This document shows, piece by piece, positions 23,789 to 31,585 of a stretch of DNA of 64,000 nt. This stretch comes from Vulcanimicrobiota bacterium (GTDB lineage: Bacteria; Vulcanimicrobiota; Vulcanimicrobiia; Vulcanimicrobiales; Vulcanimicrobiaceae), in the NCBI GenBank assembly GCA_027452165.1, contig DAIDGX010000018.1, forward strand, positions 1 to 64,000, written 5' to 3'. Both the position numbers and the translations under genes were made by a program. How positions within the stretch are numbered: the first letter of the stretch is position 1; the number at the start of each line of letters is the position of its first letter. The notes under the pieces are model-generated. The model was not told the origin of the DNA. It saw only the letters and a list, made by a program, of their open reading frames with translations, and did not search any database.

Positions 23789-25167
23789 GCGTATTGAAGG
23801 CGAGCGGCGCGCTCGCGGATCGTTACAAGCGACTCATCGATGAGCAACTCGCCGTTACGATAGACCGGGCGCATCAGGTTTTTGCGGCCTGCGAGCGTTT
23901 CGAGTCGTACCGTCTCAAGGTCGGCGGTGAGGGCGAGGCGACCCGCCTTTGAGCGTTTGGTTGCATCGCCCTTTGGCGATTTGAAAACGTCGACCCACTC
24001 GCCATCGATCATCGCAGCCGAGGTTTTCATCGCAAACTTCATCGAATCGCGATTGACTTTTTGCAGAAGGCCACCGCCCATTCCGTAGGCACAGTTCTCC
24101 GCGCTGAAGCCTGCTTTGAGTATCGCCTCGCCCGTCGAACGAATCGTCGCCAGTTCCATTCCGTCGCCTTGGATGACACGAACGCACGGGGCGAGGACGA
24201 GATAGCCCTTGCTGTTTGTCGTGGATCCGAAACTGCGCGCGAGGGAAGTCATGATACGCGGAACCACCTCGGCCGGATCTCCGGAGTCGGGCCGTACGAC
24301 CAGCGTCGCTCCGCTATTGATAATCTTCTCACGAAGTTGTCGCCCGATGATGACGTCGACCGCGTAGTCGATATCATAGCTGTCAGCGACCATCGCGAAG
24401 AGCTTTCCTGGCTTTGCAAAATGCTCGATCATATTTTCGAAAGAATGCACCTCGCCGTCGCGCCCCCACGACGTCACTGTTGAGTGCTCCATCGCCGGAA
24501 TCGAATACCCGGCCATCGGCTCATGATAGTAGTCCGCTGCGTACGTGAGTGCCGCAGTTGTGTCGGTTCCCAAAAAATTCACGAGATGTGCGGCTCCACC
24601 GATCGCGGCACTTTCATATGACGATACTCCGCGTGCGCCGAAGTCGTGTAATCGGAACGGGAGCACGGAAGCCGGGTCATCGCACGAGCATTCCAGTTGC
24701 TCCAGGATTGTTTGTTGTGCGATGGCGCTAAGCGTGCAGACGGTGGTTGGGTACCAAAGGCGCAGCAGTGCCGTTTCTACGAAGGCGGTCAGCCACGGAA
24801 GCTCGGGATCGGTATTGACGATCTGAACGAGCACATTGCCGGTTGGAACATCGAGCCCTTCGGGAACGGCTTCAATCTCGATGGGAAGCCGGCCGGCGTG
24901 CGTTTCAGCAATGCGCATCCAGCCACGACGATTGAAGGGTAGTCCGTGTGCGGCCACAAGACGTTCGGCTTCTTCGACTTGGGATACCGTTATCGGTGTC
25001 AGGAAATGCTGCTTGAGCAGTCCTTGGAGTCCGAAGAAACGAGCGTATGAAAATGCGCCTCCCCGCGACTCGATGTAGGAACTGACATGCGTCGTTCCCG
25101 GCGGGAGTTGTGCGTAGTGGGAATATTTATAGCTGTCGGTGTCGAGAAGAAGATTGTACTCGTTCAT
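23785..25167 (-). CDS. nadV: Nicotinamide phosphoribosyltransferase
   Basis: 460 residues of the NAMPT/NadV type, which makes nicotinamide mononucleotide from nicotinamide and PRPP. Characteristic features are NLLLDTDSYKYSHYAQ at the start, LHDFGARGVSSYESAAIGGAAHLVNFLGTDT, the SIPAMEHSTVTSWG segment with the catalytic His, LVVRPDSGDP (phosphoribose binding) and YGMGGGLLQKVNRDS. The length and the GSTTNSKGY segment separate it from nicotinate phosphoribosyltransferase PncB. The product NMN is the substrate of the upstream nadM gene, 11 bases away. The third codon position is less GC-rich than in neighbouring regions, consistent with acquisition by transfer. Confidence 0.93.
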   Translation of the reverse strand: MNEYNLLLDTDSYKYSHYAQLPPGTTHVSSYIESRGGAFSYARFFGLQGLLKQHFLTPITVSQVEEAERLVAAHGLPFNRRGWMRIAETHAGRLPIEIEAVPEGLDVPTGNVLVQIVNTDPELPWLTAFVETALLRLWYPTTVCTLSAIAQQTILEQLECSCDDPASVLPFRLHDFGARGVSSYESAAIGGAAHLVNFLGTDTTAALTYAADYYHEPMAGYSIPAMEHSTVTSWGRDGEVHSFENMIEHFAKPGKLFAMVADSYDIDYAVDVIIGRQLREKIINSGATLVVRPDSGDPAEVVPRIMTSLARSFGSTTNSKGYLVLAPCVRVIQGDGMELATIRSTGEAILKAGFSAENCAYGMGGGLLQKVNRDSMKFAMKTSAAMIDGEWVDVFKSPKGDATKRSKAGRLALTADLETVRLETLAGRKNLMRPVYRNGELLIDESLVTIRERAARLQYA

Positions 25168-25178
25168 ATTCGATTTCC

Positions 25179-26342
25179 TTATGCGATGCCCATCATCGTC
25201 CGGATAATGTGCGCGTGATCCTCAAACGTGCGGTCGGCGCGAAGCTCGGAAAGCGGCATCCAAAACGCTTCGGCGGCATCGTCGCCACCGCGAACAGCCG
25301 GCTGCGTTACCTCATTGAGGTCGAAACGGAAAACATGGGTGATTGTCCGTCCGCGGTCCGAGCGATACGGATCGTCGAAGGTTGTCGCACGTGCAGAGAC
25401 AAGAGAGGCGCGTAATCTTTCGATAGATGTGTCGAGGTGCGTCTCTTCGGTGAGTTCGCGGATACACGCGTCGAGAAGTGTCTCGTCTTGCTCGATAAAG
25501 CCGCCAGGAAGCGCCAGCTGTCCCTTTCCGGGCGATGCTTTGCGGCGCACCATGAGTACGTGTCCCGCGTTGACGACCACGGCGTCTACCGTCGTGAATG
25601 TAGGGGGAAACGGCGAGTTGTTCCAGGCTTCTTTATAGCTGCGGACGTGACGCACGTCGTCAAGGAGAGCTTGAAACGGTGCCGTGTGCCAGATGCGCTC
25701 GAGGTGCCCCCGAACCGTGGGTGGCATCGCGCCGGCCAATTCATGAAGTGGCGTTGAGTCATCGCCGCCATAAAGCGCGTGGTCATATATACGCTCGCGA
25801 ATTCGTGTTGCGGACAGGGGATGATTCTGCGCATCGTGTTCGAGCAAATTATCGAGCCGATCCGGATACGGCTCAACATCCACAGCCGGATATCCCGGGA
25901 ACAGTCGCAAATAATAGCAAGAGCGATCTTTAGAAAAGCCAATGATGCCCACGCGTGGCCGACCATCGCGAACCGGAAGATCGCCGTCAACAGTCTCGGC
26001 GACTTTTCGCTGAACTTCTTCTATCCAGGCCGCGTCGTTGTAGAGGTGGTCATTCAGCGGTTTTACGATGACACGCGACGATGCACTGAGTCCGCGCCCT
26101 GGCGAGAAGTGCGCGCCTGAGTCCTCAACGACCGCATCCACGATCATCCGCTGCCGCTCGTCGAATGTGAACGGGTTGCGGGCGCTGCGCGCCGAGTTTG
26201 CGGACCCTACGAGCAAGAGCACATAATCGGAGATCTCAAGGGCCCGGCGCACGACCTTCGCGTGGCCGAAGTGAAATGGCTGAAACCGGCCCACGAAGAC
26301 CAGGCAGTCGAAGTGTTCAGGGACGGGCGCGTCGGTCATCAT
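25179..26342 (-). CDS. nadM: Bifunctional NMN adenylyltransferase / Nudix hydrolase (NadM-Nudix)
   Basis: 387 residues with two domains. The N-terminal nucleotidyltransferase (about 8-180) has FVGRFQPFHFGH, the HxGH nucleotide-binding motif, and makes NAD from NMN and ATP. The C-terminal Nudix domain (about 235-387) has an intact box (GGFIEQDETLLDACIRELTEE), expected to hydrolyse ADP-ribose or similar. This fusion is the slr0787 type known from cyanobacteria and others. I start at ATG 26342 (26339 is equally possible), because the frame upstream opens at a TTG inside the promoter. It is the first gene of the nadM-nadV-nrtR operon. Confidence 0.92.
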   Translation of the reverse strand: MMTDAPVPEHFDCLVFVGRFQPFHFGHAKVVRRALEISDYVLLLVGSANSARSARNPFTFDERQRMIVDAVVEDSGAHFSPGRGLSASSRVIVKPLNDHLYNDAAWIEEVQRKVAETVDGDLPVRDGRPRVGIIGFSKDRSCYYLRLFPGYPAVDVEPYPDRLDNLLEHDAQNHPLSATRIRERIYDHALYGGDDSTPLHELAGAMPPTVRGHLERIWHTAPFQALLDDVRHVRSYKEAWNNSPFPPTFTTVDAVVVNAGHVLMVRRKASPGKGQLALPGGFIEQDETLLDACIRELTEETHLDTSIERLRASLVSARATTFDDPYRSDRGRTITHVFRFDLNEVTQPAVRGGDDAAEAFWMPLSELRADRTFEDHAHIIRTMMGIA

Positions 26343-26381
26343 ATCTGCATTCAACATATATGCTAGATGTAGATATGTCAA
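26340..26381 (-). promoter_or_regulatory. nadM promoter and candidate NrtR operator
   Basis: On the minus strand a perfect -35 TTGACA (26376-26381), a 17-base spacer, and -10 TATGTT (26353-26358). Transcription would start a few bases before the ATG at 26342, so the mRNA is nearly or fully leaderless. Overlapping it are a dyad CATATCT (26340-26346)/AGATATG (26371-26377) and the palindrome CATATATG (26355-26362), candidate NrtR sites. Confidence 0.55.
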
Positions 26382-26485
26382 CTGGTATGTCTGAGGTGAC
26401 CTATTCGGTACCAGGTGACCATAGGGCCGCGCGAGCTCTGCTAGGCCGATGGGCGTTTGCTAGACCCGGAGCCGCCAGCTTTTCC

Positions 26486-26538
26486 TTGCCTGGTGATAGG
26501 GAAGGGCGTATAGTGGTGCAAAGTGGTGCTAGGTGGTG
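26486..26538 (+). promoter_or_regulatory. dcw-cluster promoter with three MraZ boxes
   Basis: -35 TTGCCT (26486-26491), 17-base spacer, -10 TATAGT (26509-26514). Overlapping and following the -10 are three direct repeats of GTGGTGC at 26513, 26523 and 26533, spaced exactly 10 bp. MraZ is known to bind arrays of TGGG or AAAGTGG repeats spaced about one helical turn in front of its own operon, and the middle repeat here reads AAAGTGGTGC. Confidence 0.75.
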
Positions 26539-26553
26539 CCGCAGGGAGGGGCT

Positions 26554-26997
26554 TTGCAGGCAGAGCTGCCGCGCTTTACGGGTTCGGTCGAGCATGCCCT
26601 GGATGAAAAGGGGCGGCTCATCGTCCCCGCGCGCTATCGGGAACGGCTAGGAGCGGGCTTCGTTATCACGATTGCCCTTCCCGACCCATGCCTGGCCCTC
26701 TACCCGAGCGTCACGTGGGCCGGCGTCTGTGCCAAGCTTGAGGCCGTCCCCCGCAAGGACGACAAGTTCCGTGGCTACGTGCGCCAGGTCTTCGCCAATA
26801 CAGAAGAGGTCGCGTGCGATGCGCAGGGCCGCCTGCTGATTCCCTCCGCCCTGCGCGCCTACGCTGGGATCGACCGCGAGGTCGTCTCGATCGGCGCCCT
26901 GACCCGGGTCGAGATCTGGGCCAAGGAGCGCTACGCCGCGCAGACCGCTCCCGACGGCGAGGTCGCCGAGTTCATGGCCGACCTTGGGCTCTATTGA
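26554..26997 (+). CDS. mraZ: Transcriptional regulator MraZ
   Basis: 147 residues, two SpoVT/AbrB-like half-domains, the first with FTGSVEHALDEKGRLIVPARYRE and the second with VACDAQGRLLIPSALRAYAGI; each holds the (D)xxGRLxxP motif of MraZ. MraZ forms a ring and binds repeats before the dcw cluster, repressing cell-wall and division genes. I prefer TTG 26554, 4 bases after GGGAGG and seven residues before the first strand. GTG 26533 is possible but lies within the third MraZ box. First gene of the cluster, 18 bases before rsmH. Confidence 0.93.
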   Translation: MQAELPRFTGSVEHALDEKGRLIVPARYRERLGAGFVITIALPDPCLALYPSVTWAGVCAKLEAVPRKDDKFRGYVRQVFANTEEVACDAQGRLLIPSALRAYAGIDREVVSIGALTRVEIWAKERYAAQTAPDGEVAEFMADLGLY

Positions 26998-27015
26998 TGT
27001 GGTGCGGCGATAGCA

Positions 27016-27885
27016 ATGCACGTTTCGGTGTTGCTCGAGCCGTCGCTCGAGTATCTGGCGATCCAGCCGGATGGGATCTACGTCGATGCGACCTTTGGCG
27101 CAGGCGGCCATTCGCTTGCGATTTTGGAGCGTTTGCGTGGTGGCCGGCTGATCGCGCTCGATGCGGATCCGAACGCGCGCGCGCGCGCAGCAGCAATCGA
27201 GCATCCGTCGTTTACCTTCGTCCATGCCAATTTCTCGGAACTCCGTCGCGTCCTCGACGCGTGCGGGGTGGAGTCGGTGGACGGAGTGCTCTTCGATTTG
27301 GGGGTTTCATCGATGCAGTTAGATGAGGCAACGCGCGGCTTTTCGTTCCGTGAACGCGCTCCGCTCGACATGCGCATGAATCCGAACGAGGGGCAGAGCG
27401 CCTACGACGTGCTCGCGACAGCGAGCGAACGCGAACTCGCCGATATCTTTTTTCAATACGGTGAAGAGCGCGCGGCGCGTCGCATCGCGCACGTCATCGT
27501 CGAACGTCGCGCGCAAGGCGCGTTGCCCAAGACCACGACCGAGTTTGCGCAACTCGTCGCAGGCGTGGTACATCGTCCCGGCAAGCGCGAACGTACCCAT
27601 CCGGCTACCCGCGTGTTTCAAGCGCTGCGTATCGCCGTTAACGATGAACTTGGCGTGCTTCGCGAAGGGCTACACGCTGCGGTCGATCGGCTGCGTGGCG
27701 CTGGGCGCGTCGTGGCGATCAGCTTTCACTCGCTCGAAGATCGCATCGTGAAACACACGTTCCGCGACGACGAGCGTCTCCAGGTTCTCACGAAGAAGCC
27801 CGTCTCACCCGCCGAGGACGAGATGGCTGATAATCCTCGCGCGCGTAGCGCGAAGCTGCGCGCGGCGCAACGGAAGGCAAGTTAG
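27016..27885 (+). CDS. rsmH: 16S rRNA (cytosine1402-N4)-methyltransferase
   Basis: 289 residues, the MraW/RsmH family, which methylates N4 of C1402 in the ribosomal P site using S-adenosylmethionine. The N-terminal HVSVLLEPSLEYL and DATFGAGGHS (SAM-binding GAGGHS) are typical. So are VLFDLGVSSMQLDEATRGFSF, PLDMRMNP and, near the C-terminus, ATRVFQALRIAVNDEL and SFHSLEDRIVK. Its position second in the dcw cluster after mraZ is conserved across bacteria. The small inserted helical domain between strands is present. Confidence 0.96.
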   Translation: MHVSVLLEPSLEYLAIQPDGIYVDATFGAGGHSLAILERLRGGRLIALDADPNARARAAAIEHPSFTFVHANFSELRRVLDACGVESVDGVLFDLGVSSMQLDEATRGFSFRERAPLDMRMNPNEGQSAYDVLATASERELADIFFQYGEERAARRIAHVIVERRAQGALPKTTTEFAQLVAGVVHRPGKRERTHPATRVFQALRIAVNDELGVLREGLHAAVDRLRGAGRVVAISFHSLEDRIVKHTFRDDERLQVLTKKPVSPAEDEMADNPRARSAKLRAAQRKAS

Positions 27886-27890
27886 TCGTC

Positions 27891-28346
27891 ATGGCCATGG
27901 TTGCGCCGAAGCCGGCCGATCGCCCGCGGATCCAAAACCCGCGCAGCGCCCGCACGGCTACTCAAACCCGCATCGTGAAGAACAACCGCGCGCGTTACGG
28001 TAGCCTCGTACGTGCGGGTGCGGTTTTGACGTTGCTCATCATCGGGCTGATGAGTTACGTCATGCTCACCTCCAATTTGACGAGTTTGAACTACGCCGTC
28101 GCGCAAGCGCACGAGCGCCGCGCGAAGCTCCAAGAGCAAAGTTCGCGTCTTGATGACCGTATCGCGATGCTCGAATCAGACGATCGTCTTGCGGCGATCG
28201 CGGCCAAACTCGGTATGGGACCGCCCGAACATCTTGCGCTCGTCAAACTCAATCAACCCACCCGCGTCGCCGTCCAAGGCTTACCGGTGCTCGACTCGAT
28301 CGCCGGCTGGTTTGGACACGACGTGCACCGGCCGCATACGCGGTAG
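27891..28346 (+). CDS. FtsL/DivIC-like septum protein
   Basis: 151 residues with a basic cytoplasmic N-terminus (about 45 residues), one membrane helix (GAVLTLLIIGLMSYVMLTSNL, about 43-64) and a periplasmic coiled-coil (AQAHERRAKLQEQSSRLDDRIAMLE). This is the bitopic coiled-coil design of FtsL, which pairs with FtsB and recruits FtsQ and FtsWI to the septum. Sequence identity in the family is low, so the call rests on topology and on the position between rsmH and ftsI. It starts 5 bases after rsmH. An internal ATG at 27897 is equally usable. Confidence 0.8.
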   Translation: MAMVAPKPADRPRIQNPRSARTATQTRIVKNNRARYGSLVRAGAVLTLLIIGLMSYVMLTSNLTSLNYAVAQAHERRAKLQEQSSRLDDRIAMLESDDRLAAIAAKLGMGPPEHLALVKLNQPTRVAVQGLPVLDSIAGWFGHDVHRPHTR

Positions 28347-28370
28347 GAGCCGATTACGGCACGCCCGCCG

Positions 28371-30122
28371 ATGGAAAAACGCTCCTTCGCGCGCATCGCT
28401 CCGATGCGCGCGAAAGTGTTTTTTTACATCTGTCTCGCCATCGCAAGTTTCCTCGCGTTTCGCTTGTACAAGGTGCAGGTGCTCGACGGTCCGGTGCTTG
28501 CGCGCGCCGCGCGTGCCGAGCGCTCCGATACGGTTGAGGTCTTCGCGCGGCGTGGTGCGATCATGGATCGTAACGGCAACGTGCTCGTGCGTTCGCTCCC
28601 TTCGCAGAGCGTCTATGCCGTACCGCACGACATCGTCGATCCCGATACCACGGCGGCAAAGCTCGCAACGGTTGTCGGCAAGCTCGATCCCGCCACGATC
28701 GCCGAGTTGCACGACAAGTCGCTCTGGTTCGTCTGGATCGCACGAAAGATTCCGACGGAGGAAGCTGATCGCGTGCGCGCGCTCAACCTCGTCGGTATTC
28801 AACTCAAGCAAGAGAACACTGGGCGGCGGATCGACATGGTGGGGCGCACCGCATCCACCCTGATCGGTTTCGTTGGCACCGACGAGAACGGACTCGACGG
28901 CCTCGAATACTCGCTCGATCCCATTCTCAAGGGTGTATCGGGTAAGGTGACGCTCGAAACCGACGAATTCGGCCGGCCGATTCCCTTTGGGCACGATACC
29001 GTCGTCAAACCCGCAAAGCCAGGCATGAACGTCGAACTGACGATCGACTCGTATCTGCAATACGTCACCGAACAAGCTCTGCGCAAACAGGTCAAAGCGT
29101 ATCACGCGCTCAGCGGAACGGCGATCGTGATGGATCCCTATACCGGCGGTATCCTCGCGATGGCGAACCTTCCCGATTTTGATCCGAATCACTTTTGGCG
29201 TTACACCGATGCGCAGCGTCGCGATCGTGCGGTGACTAATGCCTACGAGCCCGGCTCAACCTACAAACTCATCACCGCGGCCGCCGCTCTCACGTCGGGC
29301 AAGGTTACGCTCAATTCACGCTTTCCCGCGCGCAACGAACTCGAAGTCGGCGGTCGCACGATCCATAATGCCGATGACGATATGCCGACGATCGGAACGA
29401 GCGAGACGCTCGGACAGATCATCGAGTACTCGCACAACGTCGGAGCGGCCGAAGTTGCGCTCTCGATCGGCCCGAAGACGTTTTACGATATGGAACGCAA
29501 AGCCGGGTTCGGATCGCTCACCGAGATCGAGCTGCCCGGCGAGAACCCTGGCATCGTTCCACCACCCTCGCAGTGGAGCGGCTCATCGCTTGCGACGATG
29601 GCCTTTGGTCAAGGTGTCTCGGTAACGCCGATCGCGATGGCGCGCTATTACTGCGCGATCGCAAACGGCGGTGTCTTGCTCCGCCCGCGTATCGTGCATG
29701 CGATTTTGGATCAGCAGGGTCACGTGATCTATTCGTACCCGCCAGAGGTTGAGCGGCGTGTCTTCTCTCCGAAGATCGCGGCTGAGTTACGCTCGTTTTT
29801 ACGTCTCGTGGTGCTCGGCGGAACCGGCGATCCGTCGGCACAGATTCCCGGCTACACGACCGCCGGAAAGACCGGCACGGCGCAGGTTGCCGTCGATGGG
29901 GTGTACCGTCCGGGCGACTACGTGGCGTCGTTCATCGGCATGATTCCGGCAGGCCACCCGCGCTACGTCATCTTCGTGAAACTCACCCGGCCCGAAGGTT
30001 CGTATTACGGCGGTACGGTCGCCGCCCCGGCGTTTGACGCAATTGCGCGAGCCGCGATGTTGCACGCGAACATCCTGCCAAATCCTAAGCTGATGGCGAA
30101 AGGGAGCACGGGTAGCCCGTGA
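28371..30122 (+). CDS. ftsI: Penicillin-binding protein 2/3, septal peptidoglycan transpeptidase
   Basis: 583 residues, a class B penicillin-binding protein: short cytoplasmic tail, one membrane helix (about 14-34), the pedestal domain starting at RRGAIMDRNGNVL, and a transpeptidase domain. The active-site triad motifs are S296-T-Y-K299, S354-H-N356 and K500-T-G-T. It cross-links septal peptidoglycan together with FtsW, encoded about 6 kb downstream. There are no C-terminal PASTA repeats, unlike SpoVD and PBP2x of Gram-positive bacteria. The stop overlaps the GTG start of murE by 4 bases. Confidence 0.95.
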   Translation: MEKRSFARIAPMRAKVFFYICLAIASFLAFRLYKVQVLDGPVLARAARAERSDTVEVFARRGAIMDRNGNVLVRSLPSQSVYAVPHDIVDPDTTAAKLATVVGKLDPATIAELHDKSLWFVWIARKIPTEEADRVRALNLVGIQLKQENTGRRIDMVGRTASTLIGFVGTDENGLDGLEYSLDPILKGVSGKVTLETDEFGRPIPFGHDTVVKPAKPGMNVELTIDSYLQYVTEQALRKQVKAYHALSGTAIVMDPYTGGILAMANLPDFDPNHFWRYTDAQRRDRAVTNAYEPGSTYKLITAAAALTSGKVTLNSRFPARNELEVGGRTIHNADDDMPTIGTSETLGQIIEYSHNVGAAEVALSIGPKTFYDMERKAGFGSLTEIELPGENPGIVPPPSQWSGSSLATMAFGQGVSVTPIAMARYYCAIANGGVLLRPRIVHAILDQQGHVIYSYPPEVERRVFSPKIAAELRSFLRLVVLGGTGDPSAQIPGYTTAGKTGTAQVAVDGVYRPGDYVASFIGMIPAGHPRYVIFVKLTRPEGSYYGGTVAAPAFDAIARAAMLHANILPNPKLMAKGSTGSP

Positions 30123-31585
30123 GTCGCAGCGTCGCGCTCGAAACGCTGCTCGCACGCCTTCCGGCTAGCGCTACCGTCGTCGGCAATCGTGATCGCGTGC
30201 TTTCGAGCCTCACCATCGATTCGCGTCAGGTGACGCCGGGTGCGATTTTCGTTGCGCTTCGCGGCGAGCAGAGTGACGGTCACGCGTTTCTCGCGCAAGC
30301 CGTGGCAAACGGTGCGACGGCGGTCGTGGTGGAAGCGGCTCGCGGCCTCGCGCTGCATGACGATCTGGCGGTGGTGCACGTACCCGATACGCGCCGAGCG
30401 CTCTCGGCGTTGGCGGCAGCTTTCTATGGCGATCCCTCGCGCGCGCTCGACGTGATCGGCGTCACCGGAACCAACGGCAAGACGACCACCACGCGCATGA
30501 TTGCCGCGATTCTCAACGCTGCCGGCCGGCCATGCGGGGTTATCGGGACGGTGGGCGCCGAGTTCGGCGAGCGCACCTGGCCGCTCGGCAACACCACGCC
30601 ACTACCAAGCGAACTCCACGCGCTGCTTGCGCAGATGCGTGACGCCGGCGCGCGCGCGGTCGCGATGGAGGTCAGTTCGCACGCGCTCGTGCTGGACCGC
30701 GTGGAAGACGTGCACTTTCGCGCCGCCGTACTCACCAACGTCACGCGTGACCATCTGGATTTTCACCGCTCGCTCGAAGCGTATGCTGCCGCCAAGCGCC
30801 GCCTCTTTACGATGAGCGATAACATCGTTCTGAATCTCGAAGACGAGCACGGCGCGCATTGGGCGCGAGAACTTGCGCCTCGCGTACACACGCTCGTCAC
30901 CTACGGTGACGTCGATGGCGCCACCCTGCGCGCGCGCGAGGTGGAGACGACGCCGCAAGGCTCCACGTTTACCCTCGACGGCACGCGCATGCGCGTGCAT
31001 CTTCCCGCCCGTTTCAACGTGGCCAATGCGCTTGCGGCGATCGGCGTCGCGCGCGTGCTCGGCATCGACGATGCGGTGAGCGCGCGGGGCCTCGAGTCGC
31101 TCGTGCGCGTGCCCGGTCGCATGGAACACGTCGGCGCCGGTGAGGTCGATGTGGTCGTCGATTACGCACATACACCCGACGCGCTCGAACAAGCGCTGCG
31201 AGCGCTTCGCGCCACGACGGGCGGAGCGCTCTCGGTCGTGTTTGGATGCGGCGGCGATCGCGATCGGGGCAAGCGTCCCGAGATGGGCCGCGTAGCGGCG
31301 GCGCATGCCGATCGCGTGTATGTTACGAGCGACAACCCACGTTCCGAGGACCCGCTCGCGATCATCACCGAGATCGAGAGCGGGTTGGGCACGTTCGCGC
31401 ATGTGGTCGAACCCGATCGTCGCCGCGCGATCGAACGCGCGGTGCACGAGGCGCAACCCGGCGACGTGGTGCTGATTGCCGGAAAGGGTCACGAAAGCTA
31501 CCAAATCGTTGGTACGCAGACGCTGCCTTTCGACGACGTGCTGATCGCGCGTGAAGCGCTCGCGCATCGCGGGGGTGCGCGATGA
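30119..31585 (+). CDS. murE: UDP-MurNAc-L-Ala-D-Glu:meso-diaminopimelate ligase
   Basis: 488 residues, a Mur ligase with three domains: N-terminal UDP-binding (TIDSRQVTPGAIFVALRG), central ATPase with TGTNGKTTTTRM near 116, and C-terminal domain. The DNPR motif at 405-408 (SDNPRSEDP) is the hallmark of enzymes that add meso-diaminopimelate rather than lysine, so the peptidoglycan of this organism is probably DAP-type. The GTG start overlaps the ftsI stop and its stop overlaps the murF start, so the three proteins are coupled. Confidence 0.96.
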   Translation: MSRSVALETLLARLPASATVVGNRDRVLSSLTIDSRQVTPGAIFVALRGEQSDGHAFLAQAVANGATAVVVEAARGLALHDDLAVVHVPDTRRALSALAAAFYGDPSRALDVIGVTGTNGKTTTTRMIAAILNAAGRPCGVIGTVGAEFGERTWPLGNTTPLPSELHALLAQMRDAGARAVAMEVSSHALVLDRVEDVHFRAAVLTNVTRDHLDFHRSLEAYAAAKRRLFTMSDNIVLNLEDEHGAHWARELAPRVHTLVTYGDVDGATLRAREVETTPQGSTFTLDGTRMRVHLPARFNVANALAAIGVARVLGIDDAVSARGLESLVRVPGRMEHVGAGEVDVVVDYAHTPDALEQALRALRATTGGALSVVFGCGGDRDRGKRPEMGRVAAAHADRVYVTSDNPRSEDPLAIITEIESGLGTFAHVVEPDRRRAIERAVHEAQPGDVVLIAGKGHESYQIVGTQTLPFDDVLIAREALAHRGGAR

